Made by a program: the position numbers and the translations under genes
Notes under the pieces: generated by a model
Database searches by the model: none
The model's input: the letters and a program-made list of their open reading frames with translations, nothing else
Told to the model about the DNA's origin: nothing
From: an uncultured Porphyromonadaceae bacterium
Lineage (GTDB): Bacteria; Bacteroidota; Bacteroidia; Bacteroidales; Muribaculaceae
DNA length: 61,388 bases
Assembly: GCA_945873625.1 (NCBI GenBank)
Contig: CAMCDS010000012.1
Coordinates: 1 to 61,388, forward strand
Direction: 5' to 3'
Shown here: positions 29,473 to 37,766 of the stretch, in pieces
How the letters are laid out: the number at the start of each line of letters is the position of its first letter
How positions within the stretch are numbered: position 1 is the stretch's first letter

Positions 29473-31266
29473 ATGAAGAAAAACTATGAGTATCTCACCC
29501 GCCTGCGCGAGGTGATGAAAGAAAAGGGCATCGACGCCGTAGTGATCACCGGCACCGACCCTCACCAGAGTGAACTCCCCCCTCATCACTGGCGCGGCCG
29601 CGAGTGGCTCACCGGTTTCGAATCTGGCAACGGCACCAACGGCACGGCCGTGGTGCTCGCCGACGAGGCTTATTGCTGGACCGACTCGCGCTATTTCATC
29701 CAGGCCGAAGAGCAGCTCAAAGACACCGGATTCAAGATGATGAAGGAAGACGGTCCCGAGGCCGTAGACCTCATCGACTGGCTCACCGAGCACACATCGA
29801 AGGGGCAGACCGTCGGCATCGACGGAATGACCTTCTCCATCTCGCTTGCCCAGCGCCTCGAGCAGCAGCTCAGCGACAACGGCATGAAGCTCAACGACAA
29901 CTTCCCCCAGTTTGACTATATATATCCCGACCGCCCCGAGCGTCCCAAAAACAAGCTCTTCATCCACGACGAGGAGATTGTCGGTGAGACAGTCGACAGC
30001 AAGGCCACCCGCATAATGGCCGAGGTGAAGGGCGAGCTCGCCAACGCCGTGCTCCTCTCGGCTCTCGACGACATCGCCTGGGCCACCAACCTCCGCACCG
30101 CCGGCGACATCAACTATTCCCCCATCTTCGTAGGCTTCCTCTATCTCGACGACGAGCGCCGAATCCTCTTCGTAGACAGCGACAAGCTCACCGACGAGGT
30201 CAAAGCACACCTCGAGAAATACCACATCGAGACCCGAGGCTACGACGACGTGCTCGACTTCGTGGCCACGCTCCCCAAGGAGACGCGTCTGCTGCTCGAC
30301 CCCGACAAGACGGCCCGCGGCATCTACGACCGCGTGGGATGCACGCCCGTGTTCGGCGGCTCGCGCGTGGCCAAGCTGAAGAGCATCAAAAACTCCACCA
30401 TGCTCCGCAATCTGGCCACGGCCATGGAGAAAGACGGAGTGGCGCTCACCCGCTTCTTCATGATGGTGGAGAAGGAATACCCCACCGGCAAGCTCACCGA
30501 GGTGGAGCTGGGCAAGCGTCTGCGCGCCCTGCGCCTCGCCGACCCCGCTTGCGTCGACGAGAGCTTCGCAGCCATCCTCGGATGGAACGGCCACGGTGCC
30601 ATCGTGCATTATGAGGCTACAGAGGAAACCGACGTGGCCATCGAAGGCGACGGCCTCCTGCTCGTGGACAGCGGCGGCCAGTACACCTACGGCACCACCG
30701 ACATCACCCGCACCATAGTCCTCGGCACCCCGACCGATGAGCAGAAACATGATTTCACGCTCGTGCTCAAAGGCCACATCGCCCTCGGCACGCAGATATT
30801 CCCCGAAGGCACCACGGGCCATCAGCTCGACGCCCTGGCCCGCCAGTTCCTCTGGCAGGAAGGGAAGGCTTACTACCACGGCACCGGCCACGGCGTAGGC
30901 TTCTTTATCAACTGCCACGAAGGCCCGCAGAACATCCGCCTCAACATCAACCCGACTCCCCTGCAGCCGGGCATGGTAACCAGCAACGAGCCGGGTCTCT
31001 ACCTCGAAAACCGATATGGCATCCGCCTGGAGAACCTCATCGTTACCGTTCCCGCCATGGAGACGGAGTTCGGACGCTTCCTCAAGTTCGACACCATGAC
31101 GCTCTTCCCCTTCGACCTTCGTCTGCTCGAGACCTCGATCATGACCGACCGGGAGATCGAATGGCTCAACGCCTACCACGCCGAAGTGCGCAGCCGCCTC
31201 ACTCCGCTGCTCACCGCCGAAGAGGCCAAGTGGCTCGAAGAGAAGACCCGTCCCGTAAAGCGCTAA
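29473..31266 (+). CDS. pepP: Xaa-Pro aminopeptidase (M24B family)
   Basis: 597-residue cytoplasmic metallopeptidase releasing the residue before an N-terminal proline. It has two creatinase-like N-terminal domains (Arg/Trp-rich PHHWRGREWLTGFES near residue 37) and a pita-bread catalytic domain with the five metal ligands: Asp399 (LLVDSGGQY), Asp410 (TTDITRT), His473 (GTGHGVGFF), Glu506 (TSNEPGLY) and Glu520 (RLENL). The length matches the long, three-domain form. It has its own promoter and terminator. No signal peptide. Confidence 0.95.
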   Translation: MKKNYEYLTRLREVMKEKGIDAVVITGTDPHQSELPPHHWRGREWLTGFESGNGTNGTAVVLADEAYCWTDSRYFIQAEEQLKDTGFKMMKEDGPEAVDLIDWLTEHTSKGQTVGIDGMTFSISLAQRLEQQLSDNGMKLNDNFPQFDYIYPDRPERPKNKLFIHDEEIVGETVDSKATRIMAEVKGELANAVLLSALDDIAWATNLRTAGDINYSPIFVGFLYLDDERRILFVDSDKLTDEVKAHLEKYHIETRGYDDVLDFVATLPKETRLLLDPDKTARGIYDRVGCTPVFGGSRVAKLKSIKNSTMLRNLATAMEKDGVALTRFFMMVEKEYPTGKLTEVELGKRLRALRLADPACVDESFAAILGWNGHGAIVHYEATEETDVAIEGDGLLLVDSGGQYTYGTTDITRTIVLGTPTDEQKHDFTLVLKGHIALGTQIFPEGTTGHQLDALARQFLWQEGKAYYHGTGHGVGFFINCHEGPQNIRLNINPTPLQPGMVTSNEPGLYLENRYGIRLENLIVTVPAMETEFGRFLKFDTMTLFPFDLRLLETSIMTDREIEWLNAYHAEVRSRLTPLLTAEEAKWLEEKTRPVKR

Positions 31267-31289
31267 TTCGCAACATACTGTAACAATAC

Positions 31290-31323
31290 CGGTCCGGAGG
31301 CCTCCCCGCCTCCGGACTTTCCT
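31290..31323 (+). terminator. Terminator after pepP
   Basis: GTCCGGAGGC (31292-31301) pairs perfectly with GCCTCCGGAC (31308-31317) and is followed by TTTCCTC. Lies 26 bases past the stop codon. Confidence 0.85.
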
Positions 31324-31343
31324 CAATAAAAACGCATCGAGAA

Positions 31344-31880
31344 ATGGCAATAATCAGATCAGTGAGGGGATTCACCCCCATAATCGGCAAAGACTGCTTC
31401 CTGGCCGACAACGCCTGCGTGATAGGCGACGTAGTGATGGGCGACGAATGCAGCGTATGGTTCGGCACCGTGCTCCGCGGCGACGTCAACTCCATCCGCA
31501 TCGGCAACCGCGTCAACATCCAGGACGGCAGCGTGCTCCATACCCTCTATCAGAAATCGACCATCGAGATCGGCGACGACGTCTCGATAGGCCATAACGT
31601 TGTGATCCACGGCGCTAAAATCCACGACTACGCCCTCATCGGAATGGGCGCTGTGGTGATGGACGACGCCGAAGTGGGCGAAGGCGCCCTCGTGGCAGCC
31701 GGCTCCGTAGTGCTCAGCCGCACCAAGATAGGCCCCCACGAGCTCTGGGCCGGCGCTCCCGCCAAGTTCGTGAAGATGGTGGAGCCGGAGAAGGCGAAGG
31801 AGATGAACCAGAAGATAGCCCACAACTATCTGATGTACTCCAAATGGTATGAGGAGACGCAGGAGGAGGGCGAAAAATAA
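31344..31880 (+). CDS. Gamma-carbonic anhydrase family protein (YrdA-like)
   Basis: 178 residues: a left-handed beta-helix of hexapeptide repeats with a C-terminal helix. The three zinc-ligand histidines are present at His66 (GSVLHTLYQ), His84 and His89 (SIGHNVVIHG). Family members hydrate CO2 or have lost the activity; conservation of the ligands allows activity, but the bacterial YrdA branch is often of unknown function. Followed by a terminator. Confidence 0.9.
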   Translation: MAIIRSVRGFTPIIGKDCFLADNACVIGDVVMGDECSVWFGTVLRGDVNSIRIGNRVNIQDGSVLHTLYQKSTIEIGDDVSIGHNVVIHGAKIHDYALIGMGAVVMDDAEVGEGALVAAGSVVLSRTKIGPHELWAGAPAKFVKMVEPEKAKEMNQKIAHNYLMYSKWYEETQEEGEK

Positions 31881-31901
31881 ACCCCTTCCGCACCCCACAG
31901 G

Positions 31902-31940
31902 ACGGCGGCTGCTGCATTGCGGCCGCCGCCCTTCTTTTTT
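31902..31940 (+). terminator. Terminator after the gamma-carbonic anhydrase gene
   Basis: GGCGGC (31904-31909) pairs with GCCGCC (31922-31927), and CTTCTTTTTT follows. The T-run leads straight into the argS promoter. Confidence 0.8.
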
Positions 31941-31947
31941 GTCTGAT

Positions 31948-31979
31948 TTTGCGGATAATGAATAATTTGCTAAATTTGC
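31948..31979 (+). promoter_or_regulatory. Promoter of argS
   Basis: TTTG (31948-31951), 19-base spacer, TAAATTTGC (31971-31979). The start codon is about 60 bases downstream. Confidence 0.85.
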
Positions 31980-32040
31980 ACTTCCGTTCGGAGCCTAAGC
32001 CGCTTTTCAGGCACGCTCCCGAAAAACAAGATCAAAAAAA

Positions 32041-33819
32041 ATGACTATCCAGCAGATCATATCGCAAGGGGTGGCCGACGCCGTGAAGGCCCTCTACGGC
32101 ATCGACGCCGACCCGGCAAAGATTTCGCCCTCGCCCACCAAGAAGGAGTTTGAGGGCAACCTTACTGTTATGGTGTTTCCCTTCCTGAAAGCCTCGCACA
32201 AAGCTCCCGAGCAGACCGGAACGGAGATAGGCGAATGGCTCGTGGCCAACACCGATGCCATCGAGGGATTCAACGTAATAAAGGGATTCCTCAACCTCTC
32301 GATAGCAGCCGACTTCTGGCGCGACCGCCTGGAGCAGATAGCCGCCGACGAGAATTTCGGCTTCCGCGAGGCCACGGAAGAGTCGCCTCTGGTGATGGTG
32401 GAGTATTCCTCGCCCAACACCAACAAGCCGCTCCACCTCGGACACGTGCGCAACAACCTGCTCGGCAACGCCGTGGCACGCATACTCAAAGCCAACGGCA
32501 ACCGAGTGGTGAAGACCAACATCGTCAACGACCGCGGCATCCATATCTGCAAGTCGATGCTCGCATGGCAGAAATGGGGCGAGGGCGCCACTCCCGAATC
32601 GACCGGAAAGAAGGGCGACCACCTCATCGGCGACTTCTACGTGGCCTTCGACAAGCATTTCCGTGCCGAAGTGGCCGAGATAATGGAGCGTGAGAATATC
32701 GAGAAGGAGGAGGCCGAGAAGAAAAGCCCCCTCATGGCCGAAGCACGCGAGATGCTGCGCCGCTGGGAGCAGGGCGACCCTGAGGTGCGCCGCCTCTGGG
32801 AGATGATGAACGAATGGGTGTATGCCGGATTCGACGAGACCTACAAACGGATGGGCGTAGACTTCGACAAGATATATTACGAGTCGAACACCTACCTCGA
32901 AGGCAAGGAGCTGGTGGAGAAGGGTCTGGCCGAAGGCATCTTCTATCGCAAGGACGACGGCTCGGTGTGGGCCGACCTCACGCCCGACGGCCTCGACCAC
33001 AAGCTGCTGCTCCGCGCCGACGGCACTTCGGTCTATATGACCCAGGACATCGGCACCGCCAAGCTGCGCTATCTCGACTTCCCCATCGACAGGATGATCT
33101 ACGTGGTGGGCAACGAACAGAACTATCACTTCCAGGTGCTCTCGCTCCTGCTCGACAAGCTCGGATTCAAGTGGGGCAAGGACCTCGTGCACTTCTCCTA
33201 CGGCATGGTGGAGCTTCCCGAGGGTAAGATGAAGAGCCGCGAGGGAACCGTGGTCGACGCCGACGACCTCATGGACACCATGATCGCCGACGCCTCGGAG
33301 GCATCGGCCGACCGTCTGAAAGAGCTGCCCGCCGAAGAGGCCGCCGACATAGCCCGCATGGTGGGTCTCGGCGCGCTCAAATACTTCCTGCTCAAGGTAG
33401 ACCCGCGCAAGAACATGCTCTTCAACCCGAAAGAGTCGATTGACTTCAACGGCAACACCGGTCCCTTCCTGCAATACACCTACGCGCGAATCCGCTCCGT
33501 GCTCCGCAAGGCCGGCGACATCAATACGGCCGAGATAGCCAAGGCCCACCCCAACGAGAAGGAGATAGCCCTCATCCAGAAGCTGGGCGACTTCCCGGCA
33601 GTGGTGGCCGAAGCCGGCAATTCCCTATCGCCCGCGCTGATAGCCAACTATTGCTTCGACCTGGCCAAGGAATACAACCAGTTCTACCACGACTATTCCA
33701 TCCTCAAGGAGAGCGACGAGAGTGTGAAGGCACTTCGTCTGGAACTCTCATCGGTTGTGGCACGCACCCTGCGTTCGGCCGCCGGCCTTCTCGGCATCGA
33801 GATGCCCGAGAGAATGTGA
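32041..33819 (+). CDS. argS: Arginyl-tRNA synthetase
   Basis: 592-residue class Ia synthetase charging tRNA-Arg. The HIGH motif is HLGH at residues 132-135 (SSPNTNKPLHLGHVRNNLLG). The KMSK-like loop is degenerate (EGKMKSREGT), as in many ArgRS. The N-terminal Add-1 domain and the C-terminal all-helical anticodon domain (Tyr/Arg-rich FLQYTYARIRSVLRKA) are present at normal length. It has its own promoter and a strong terminator. Confidence 0.98.
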   Translation: MTIQQIISQGVADAVKALYGIDADPAKISPSPTKKEFEGNLTVMVFPFLKASHKAPEQTGTEIGEWLVANTDAIEGFNVIKGFLNLSIAADFWRDRLEQIAADENFGFREATEESPLVMVEYSSPNTNKPLHLGHVRNNLLGNAVARILKANGNRVVKTNIVNDRGIHICKSMLAWQKWGEGATPESTGKKGDHLIGDFYVAFDKHFRAEVAEIMERENIEKEEAEKKSPLMAEAREMLRRWEQGDPEVRRLWEMMNEWVYAGFDETYKRMGVDFDKIYYESNTYLEGKELVEKGLAEGIFYRKDDGSVWADLTPDGLDHKLLLRADGTSVYMTQDIGTAKLRYLDFPIDRMIYVVGNEQNYHFQVLSLLLDKLGFKWGKDLVHFSYGMVELPEGKMKSREGTVVDADDLMDTMIADASEASADRLKELPAEEAADIARMVGLGALKYFLLKVDPRKNMLFNPKESIDFNGNTGPFLQYTYARIRSVLRKAGDINTAEIAKAHPNEKEIALIQKLGDFPAVVAEAGNSLSPALIANYCFDLAKEYNQFYHDYSILKESDESVKALRLELSSVVARTLRSAAGLLGIEMPERM

Positions 33820-33847
33820 TTCCATTGGCCTGAAAGACCGAAAAAAT

Positions 33848-33900
33848 GCTCCGGAGGGGAAGAAAATGAAATTTTTACCCCTCCGGAGCGTTAACCTTTT
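33848..33900 (+). terminator. Terminator after argS
   Basis: A perfect 12-bp stem GCTCCGGAGGGG (33848-33859) / CCCCTCCGGAGC (33878-33889) is followed by a short AT-rich stretch ending in TTTT. Confidence 0.8.
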
Positions 33901-33946
33901 AGCGTATCCGCTATCTAATAGAATACAAACAACCAACCAAACTATA

Positions 33947-34672
33947 ATGGATTACAACAATCAGCACTCCACCACTCCTCCCCCCTACTACGGCGGACGG
34001 AGTGTAGCGGCGCAGACCAACGTCGTCATGCGCAAGGTCTATCTGCGAATGTTCATCGGCCTCCTCATCTCGGCCTTCGTGGCCTTGGGCGTGGCCTCAT
34101 CCCAGTCGGCCATCATGTTCCTCTTCGGCAACAGGCTGGTGTTCTGGCTCATCCCCATCGCGATGATCGTGATGGCGATGGTGATACCGGCGCGCCTCAA
34201 CAAGATGTCGACCGGAGCCGTGCTCGCCTGCTTCTGCGTCTATTCGGCAATGATGGGCGCGTGGCTGGCCCCCATATTTCTGGTCTACAGGCTCGGAACC
34301 ATCGTCTATACCTTCTTCATCACGGCCGGCACGTTCGGCGCCATGTCGGTCTACGGCTATCTCACCAAGACCGACCTCACCAAGATGGGTTCGTTCCTGA
34401 TGATGGCTCTCTTAGGCCTCATCATCGCCATGATAGTCAATATCTTCTGGGCCAACAGCACTCTCGACTGGGTTATCTCGATCGTCGGCGTGCTCATCTT
34501 CGTGGGTCTCACGGCATGGGACACCCAGCAGGTGAAGCAGCTGGCTGCGGCCAACCTCGAGCCTTCGCTCTCCGACAAGCTCGCCACGATGGGCGCGATG
34601 AACCTCTATCTCGACTTCATCAACCTCTTCATCTTCCTGCTCCGCATCTTCGGCGGAGGCAGCCGCGACTGA
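33947..34672 (+). CDS. Bax inhibitor-1 / YccA family membrane protein
   Basis: 241 residues with a short polar N-terminus and seven hydrophobic segments. Family features include the ILVGLTAWDTQQVK-type stretch (here FVGLTAWDTQQVKQL) and the C-terminal LYLDFINLFIFLLRIFG. Bacterial homologues are pH-sensitive calcium leak channels (BsYetJ) or modulators of FtsH proteolysis (YccA). The start MDYNNQHSTTPPPYYGG fits the family; the frame is open further upstream but without similarity. Confidence 0.92.
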   Translation: MDYNNQHSTTPPPYYGGRSVAAQTNVVMRKVYLRMFIGLLISAFVALGVASSQSAIMFLFGNRLVFWLIPIAMIVMAMVIPARLNKMSTGAVLACFCVYSAMMGAWLAPIFLVYRLGTIVYTFFITAGTFGAMSVYGYLTKTDLTKMGSFLMMALLGLIIAMIVNIFWANSTLDWVISIVGVLIFVGLTAWDTQQVKQLAAANLEPSLSDKLATMGAMNLYLDFINLFIFLLRIFGGGSRD

Positions 34673-34693
34673 CGCACACCCTCACCCTCATAC

Positions 34694-34727
34694 CGACGGC
34701 CCGGAAACGACTCCGGGTCGTTTTTAT
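34694..34727 (+). terminator. Terminator after the Bax-inhibitor-like gene
   Basis: CGAC and CCCGGA pair with TCCGGG and GTCG around a 6-base loop (34694-34720) and are followed by TTTTTATTG. Confidence 0.8.
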
Positions 34728-34790
34728 TGTATGCGCCGACCCCGAATAAGCACTTTTTCTCTCCGCGGGGTAAACTTTGAGGCCGTTTTC

Positions 34791-34821
34791 TTGTCAGATA
34801 TAAGAAAAAGTATTACCTTTG
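34791..34821 (+). promoter_or_regulatory. Promoter of the small sorting-domain protein gene
   Basis: TTG (34791-34793), 20-base spacer, TACCTTTG (34814-34821). Gives a leader of about 65 bases. Confidence 0.8.
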
Positions 34822-34894
34822 AGCCGCGAAAACGGGTCTCAGCCCGGATTTCGCGCTAACAAATTAAGGAACAACCTCATAACCCATCACGAGC

Positions 34895-35224
34895 ATGATT
34901 ATCCGCAGACTTAAAGCCCTGATGCTTGCGGCGGCCCTACTGGCCGCTCCGGTCGCCATGTCGGCTCCCAAGGGATGGGAGACCGTCAGAAGCGAGCGGG
35001 CCGACGCCAAGGCCGTGGCCAAGGCGGGAGAGCTCGAGATCAAGACTGCCAAGGGAGTGATCATCATCACCTCGTCCCACCCCGTGCAGGTAAAGATTTT
35101 CACCATCCTCGGCCAGCTCGTCTCGTCGGAGACGCTGGGCAGCGGCACGTCGCAGCTTCACCTCGGCGCCCACGGCATCTATATCGTGAAAGCAGGCGAG
35201 ATCACCTGCAAAGTGGCTCTCTGA
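34895..35224 (+). CDS. Small secreted protein consisting mainly of a C-terminal sorting-like domain
   Basis: 109 residues. A signal peptide (LMLAAALLAAPVAMSAPKG, cleavage near residue 24) is followed by ~35 residues of charged linker. The final ~50 residues read like a type IX secretion (Por) C-terminal domain: VKIFTILGQLVSSETLG then HLGAHGIYIVKAGEITCKV. Such domains normally follow a large cargo; here there is almost none. It may be exported and surface-attached, or be a free beta-sandwich. Own promoter; rpsU follows with a separate one. Confidence 0.65.
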   Translation: MIIRRLKALMLAAALLAAPVAMSAPKGWETVRSERADAKAVAKAGELEIKTAKGVIIITSSHPVQVKIFTILGQLVSSETLGSGTSQLHLGAHGIYIVKAGEITCKVAL

Positions 35225-35276
35225 GCGTCAGGTTTCATAATTTGAGAGAAAAACCGACAAAAAAATCAACAAAAAT

Positions 35277-35308
35277 TTTGCGGAACGAAATAGATTATCT
35301 AATTTTGC
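35277..35308 (+). promoter_or_regulatory. Promoter of rpsU
   Basis: TTTG (35277-35280), 19-base spacer, TAATTTTGC (35300-35308). Confidence 0.85.
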
Positions 35309-35381
35309 ACCGCTAAATGCATGCGTGCCCCTTTCGGGCGCGCGCAAACAACAAGAAATAAATAAAACATACCAATAAAAA

Positions 35382-35573
35382 ATGATTATCGTACAAGTAA
35401 AAGAAGGCGAGAACATCGAGAAAGCGCTTAAGAAATTCAAGCGCAAATATGAGAGAACAGGCATCGTAAAGGAACTCCGCCGCCGTCAGGCTTTTGAGAA
35501 ACCTTCGGTTAGAAACCGCAAGAAAATGATCAAGGCCATCTACGTGCAGCAGCTCCGTCAGGCCGAGCAGTAA
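35382..35573 (+). CDS. rpsU: 30S ribosomal protein S21 (bS21)
   Basis: 63 residues, strongly basic: MIIVQVKEGENIEKALKKFK, then RERTGIVKELRRRQ-type core (YERTGIVKELRRRQAFEKPS). In Bacteroidota, bS21 is part of the complex that hides the 16S anti-Shine-Dalgarno end, consistent with the near absence of such sites upstream of genes in this window. Monocistronic, with a promoter about 75 bases upstream. Confidence 0.96.
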   Translation: MIIVQVKEGENIEKALKKFKRKYERTGIVKELRRRQAFEKPSVRNRKKMIKAIYVQQLRQAEQ

Positions 35574-35654
35574 GAACCACCCTCGCTCAAAGGCTGCTTT
35601 GCGGATCCGTAAGGCCGCTTGATTTCTTTCGCTTAGACGAAGCAACGCTTAAAG

Positions 35655-35687
35655 TCGATGTAATCCCGGCCGGGATTGCATCGATTT
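35655..35687 (+). terminator. 30-bp palindrome after rpsU, likely terminator
   Basis: TCGATGTAATCCCGG (35655-35669) is followed directly by its inverted partner CCGGGATTGCATCGA (35670-35684) with one mismatch, then TTTG. The stem is strong but the T-run is short. Confidence 0.55.
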
Positions 35688-35711
35688 GACGTATACCTAC
35701 ATTATCACCCA

Positions 35712-35747
35712 CATACGAACCGAAATACGAACCGAGATACGAACCGG
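35712..35747 (+). repeat. Three tandem copies of a 12-base repeat
   Basis: The unit ATACGAACCGAA/ATACGAACCGAG/ATACGAACCGGC occurs three times with small changes just upstream of xerC. Too short for a CRISPR or a known regulatory array. Confidence 0.6.
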
Positions 35748-35798
35748 CATCCGCCTCCGGCTCATCCTGCGCCGGCCCCCATCACCCTCCCACACCAA

Positions 35799-36764
35799 AT
35801 GCTGACCGAATTTTCAGACTATCTGCGCTATGAGCTCAACCGCGGCACGCTGACCGTGGAGGCGTATCTGCGCGACATACGCCAGTTCGCCACATTCATG
35901 GAGCGGCGGCATGAGGCCGGCGGCGAGGAGCTTCTCGCCAAGGCTTCGACGGCCGACATACGCGCATGGATAGGGGTGCTGGCCGAGCAGGGGGAGAAGC
36001 CGCGGTCGGTGAGGCGCAAGGTGCAGAGCCTGAGGGCGCTCTTCAGGTATCTGCTCAAAAGGAAGGAGATAGTGGCCAACCCGGCGGCCGACATCGTCAT
36101 GGCCAAGCCCGACAAGCCCCTGCCGAAGTTCGTGAGGGAGTCGGAGATGGAGGAGGTGCTGAGCCGGGAAGTGGACGAGGGGTTCTACCCCTTCCGCGAC
36201 CGCCTCATTCTCGAGCTGCTCTACACCACCGGTATGCGCCGCGCCGAGATAATCGGCCTTCGCGACGCCGACGTCGACCTCTCGGCCATGCAGCTCAAAG
36301 TAACCGGAAAGCGGATGAAGCAGCGCCTCATCCCGTTTCCGCGCCAGATGGCTGCCACCCTGCGCGAATACCTTGGTCGTCGGGAGGCCGAGGAAAAGGA
36401 GGCGGAAGGCCCGGGGCGTGGGGCCGGGCTCCTCTTCACCCACAAGGGGAAGGCGATGAGCACCACGCGCCTGACGGAAATCGTCAGGGAAGGACTCGAA
36501 GGGACGTCGGCGGCCAGGAAGAGCCCGCACGTGCTCCGCCACACGTTTGCCACCACCCTCCTCAACAACGGAGCCGAGCTCAACTCCGTAAAGGAGCTGC
36601 TCGGCCATAGCTCTGTGGCCACCACCCAGATATATACCCACCTGAGCTTCAACGAGCTCCGCGCCAACTATATGCACGCCCACCCCCGCGAACGAGGCCG
36701 CGAAGGGGACTCCGCAGGGCAAAAAGACGCCCCGCCCGACGGCCGCGGCGAAATAAAAAATTGA
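35799..36764 (+). CDS. xerC: Tyrosine recombinase XerC-like
   Basis: 321 residues. The N-terminal SAM-like core-binding domain (residues 1-~95) is followed by the catalytic domain with all active residues: Arg147 (TTGMRRAEI), Lys171 (VTGKRMKQ), His244 and Arg247 (SPHVLRHTF), His270 (LLGHSS), nucleophile Tyr279 (TQIYTHL). It probably resolves chromosome dimers with a partner recombinase. The start at MLTEFSDYLRYELNRG is taken; the upstream open stretch encodes the tandem 12-base repeats and is not conserved. The C-terminal extension of ~30 polar residues is longer than usual. Confidence 0.93.
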   Translation: MLTEFSDYLRYELNRGTLTVEAYLRDIRQFATFMERRHEAGGEELLAKASTADIRAWIGVLAEQGEKPRSVRRKVQSLRALFRYLLKRKEIVANPAADIVMAKPDKPLPKFVRESEMEEVLSREVDEGFYPFRDRLILELLYTTGMRRAEIIGLRDADVDLSAMQLKVTGKRMKQRLIPFPRQMAATLREYLGRREAEEKEAEGPGRGAGLLFTHKGKAMSTTRLTEIVREGLEGTSAARKSPHVLRHTFATTLLNNGAELNSVKELLGHSSVATTQIYTHLSFNELRANYMHAHPRERGREGDSAGQKDAPPDGRGEIKN

Positions 36765-36806
36765 TATTTCTTCCCGAAAATGAGCAAAAGTTTTAGAAAT
36801 TTTGTT

Positions 36807-36814
36807 TATCTTTG
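36807..36814 (+). promoter_or_regulatory. Promoter -7 box of hpf
   Basis: TATCTTTG in an AT-rich stretch between xerC and hpf; no clear -33 at the usual distance. Confidence 0.55.
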
Positions 36815-36922
36815 TAGACGGACAATTCATGAAACCAATTCCACGACGGCCTTACAGCGGCCGTAACGATTGGAGCAGAAGATATGTTCGTGTATATCAA
36901 CCCTTTAATCCCAAAGAGAGAT

Positions 36923-37225
36923 ATGGAAGCAAACATCAAAGCCATTCATTTCGAAATCAGCGACAAACTCATCTCCTTCGTAAATAAAAAAATCGAAAAG
37001 CTCACCCGCCGGTTCGAGAACATCACCGACGCCGACGTCAACCTCCGCCTCATCAAGCCCGAGACGGCGATGAACAAGGAGGCCGGCATCAAGCTCATGG
37101 TGCCCGGCACCCCCGACCTCTTCGCCTCCAAGACGGCCGACACGTTTGAAGAGGCCGTCGACCTCGCTCTCGAAGCCATCGAGAAGCAGCTCGAGAAAAA
37201 CAAAGACAAAGACAAGATGAAATAA
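36923..37225 (+). CDS. hpf: Ribosome hibernation-promoting factor, short HPF/YfiA type
   Basis: 100 residues of the beta-alpha-beta-beta-beta-alpha fold: MEANIKAIHFEISDKLISFV, FENITDADVNLRLIK and a Lys-rich helical end. The short form occupies the 30S A/P sites in resting ribosomes. A start 13 codons upstream is open but unlike the family. Own -7 box upstream and a perfect terminator behind it. Confidence 0.93.
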   Translation: MEANIKAIHFEISDKLISFVNKKIEKLTRRFENITDADVNLRLIKPETAMNKEAGIKLMVPGTPDLFASKTADTFEEAVDLALEAIEKQLEKNKDKDKMK

Positions 37226-37238
37226 TCCCATCCGGATC

Positions 37239-37282
37239 GGCTTGTCCGGGCGCTCTGCCGTCCGGACAAGCCTCTTTTATTT
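37239..37282 (+). terminator. Terminator after hpf
   Basis: GGCTTGTCCGG (37239-37249) pairs perfectly with CCGGACAAGCC (37262-37272), followed by TCTTTTATTT. Confidence 0.9.
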
Positions 37283-37304
37283 CACCACCCCTCAACCCGA
37301 TGCC

Positions 37305-37742
37305 ATGAACCGACTGACCAAAGCGTCCCTCATAGAATTTCCCAAAATCTGCGATCCGCGCGGCAACCTCTCGTTTATCGAAGGCTCGCGCCATATCCCC
37401 TTCCCCATCAAGCGCGTGTTCTACATCTACGACGTGCCTGGCGGCGAGACCCGCGGCGCGCATGCCCACCGCCAGTGTGCCGAAGTGCTCATAGCAGTGG
37501 CCGGCTCGCTCGAAGTGCGCCTCACCGACGGAAAGAAGGAAGTCAGCTATCAGCTCAACCGTTCAAACCGCGGACTGCTGATTCCGGCCGGCACGTGGCG
37601 CACGATGCACGAGTTCACCACCGGCACAGTGGTGCTTGCGATGTGTTCGCGCGAATATGAGGAGGAAGACTATATCCGCGACTACGAGGAGTTCGAGAGG
37701 TTTGTCGAAGCGCTTCCCGAAGATAAGCGCGCCATTCTCTGA
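37305..37742 (+). CDS. Cupin sugar 3,4-ketoisomerase (FdtA/WxcM-like)
   Basis: 145-residue RmlC-like cupin. The block KICDPRGNLSFIEG followed by RVFYIYDVPGGETRGAHAH is diagnostic; His53 and His55 are the expected catalytic/metal-site pair. Family members isomerise dTDP-4-keto-6-deoxyglucose to the 3-keto sugar, which a DegT-type aminotransferase then aminates. The very next gene is such an aminotransferase. The start MNRLTKASLIEFPK matches the family; an upstream opening adds unrelated residues. Confidence 0.88.
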   Translation: MNRLTKASLIEFPKICDPRGNLSFIEGSRHIPFPIKRVFYIYDVPGGETRGAHAHRQCAEVLIAVAGSLEVRLTDGKKEVSYQLNRSNRGLLIPAGTWRTMHEFTTGTVVLAMCSREYEEEDYIRDYEEFERFVEALPEDKRAIL

Positions 37743-37766
37743 ACGAACATCCACCTTACCCCCTGA

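Noticed and set aside
29467..31350. A 627-codon open frame antisense to pepP, and similarly long antisense frames opposite fusA, argS and the M3 peptidase gene
   Set aside because: GC-rich genes with strong third-position bias leave long antisense frames. None has a recognisable domain, start context or promoter, while the sense genes are unambiguous.
35712..35747. Tandem 12-base repeats upstream of xerC as a CRISPR-like array
   Set aside because: Only three directly adjacent short units without spacers and without cas genes.
35799..36764. XerC-like gene as the integrase of a genomic island
   Set aside because: No cargo genes, attachment repeats or tRNA are near. The neighbours are housekeeping genes (rpsU, hpf) and the sequence fits a chromosomal Xer recombinase.
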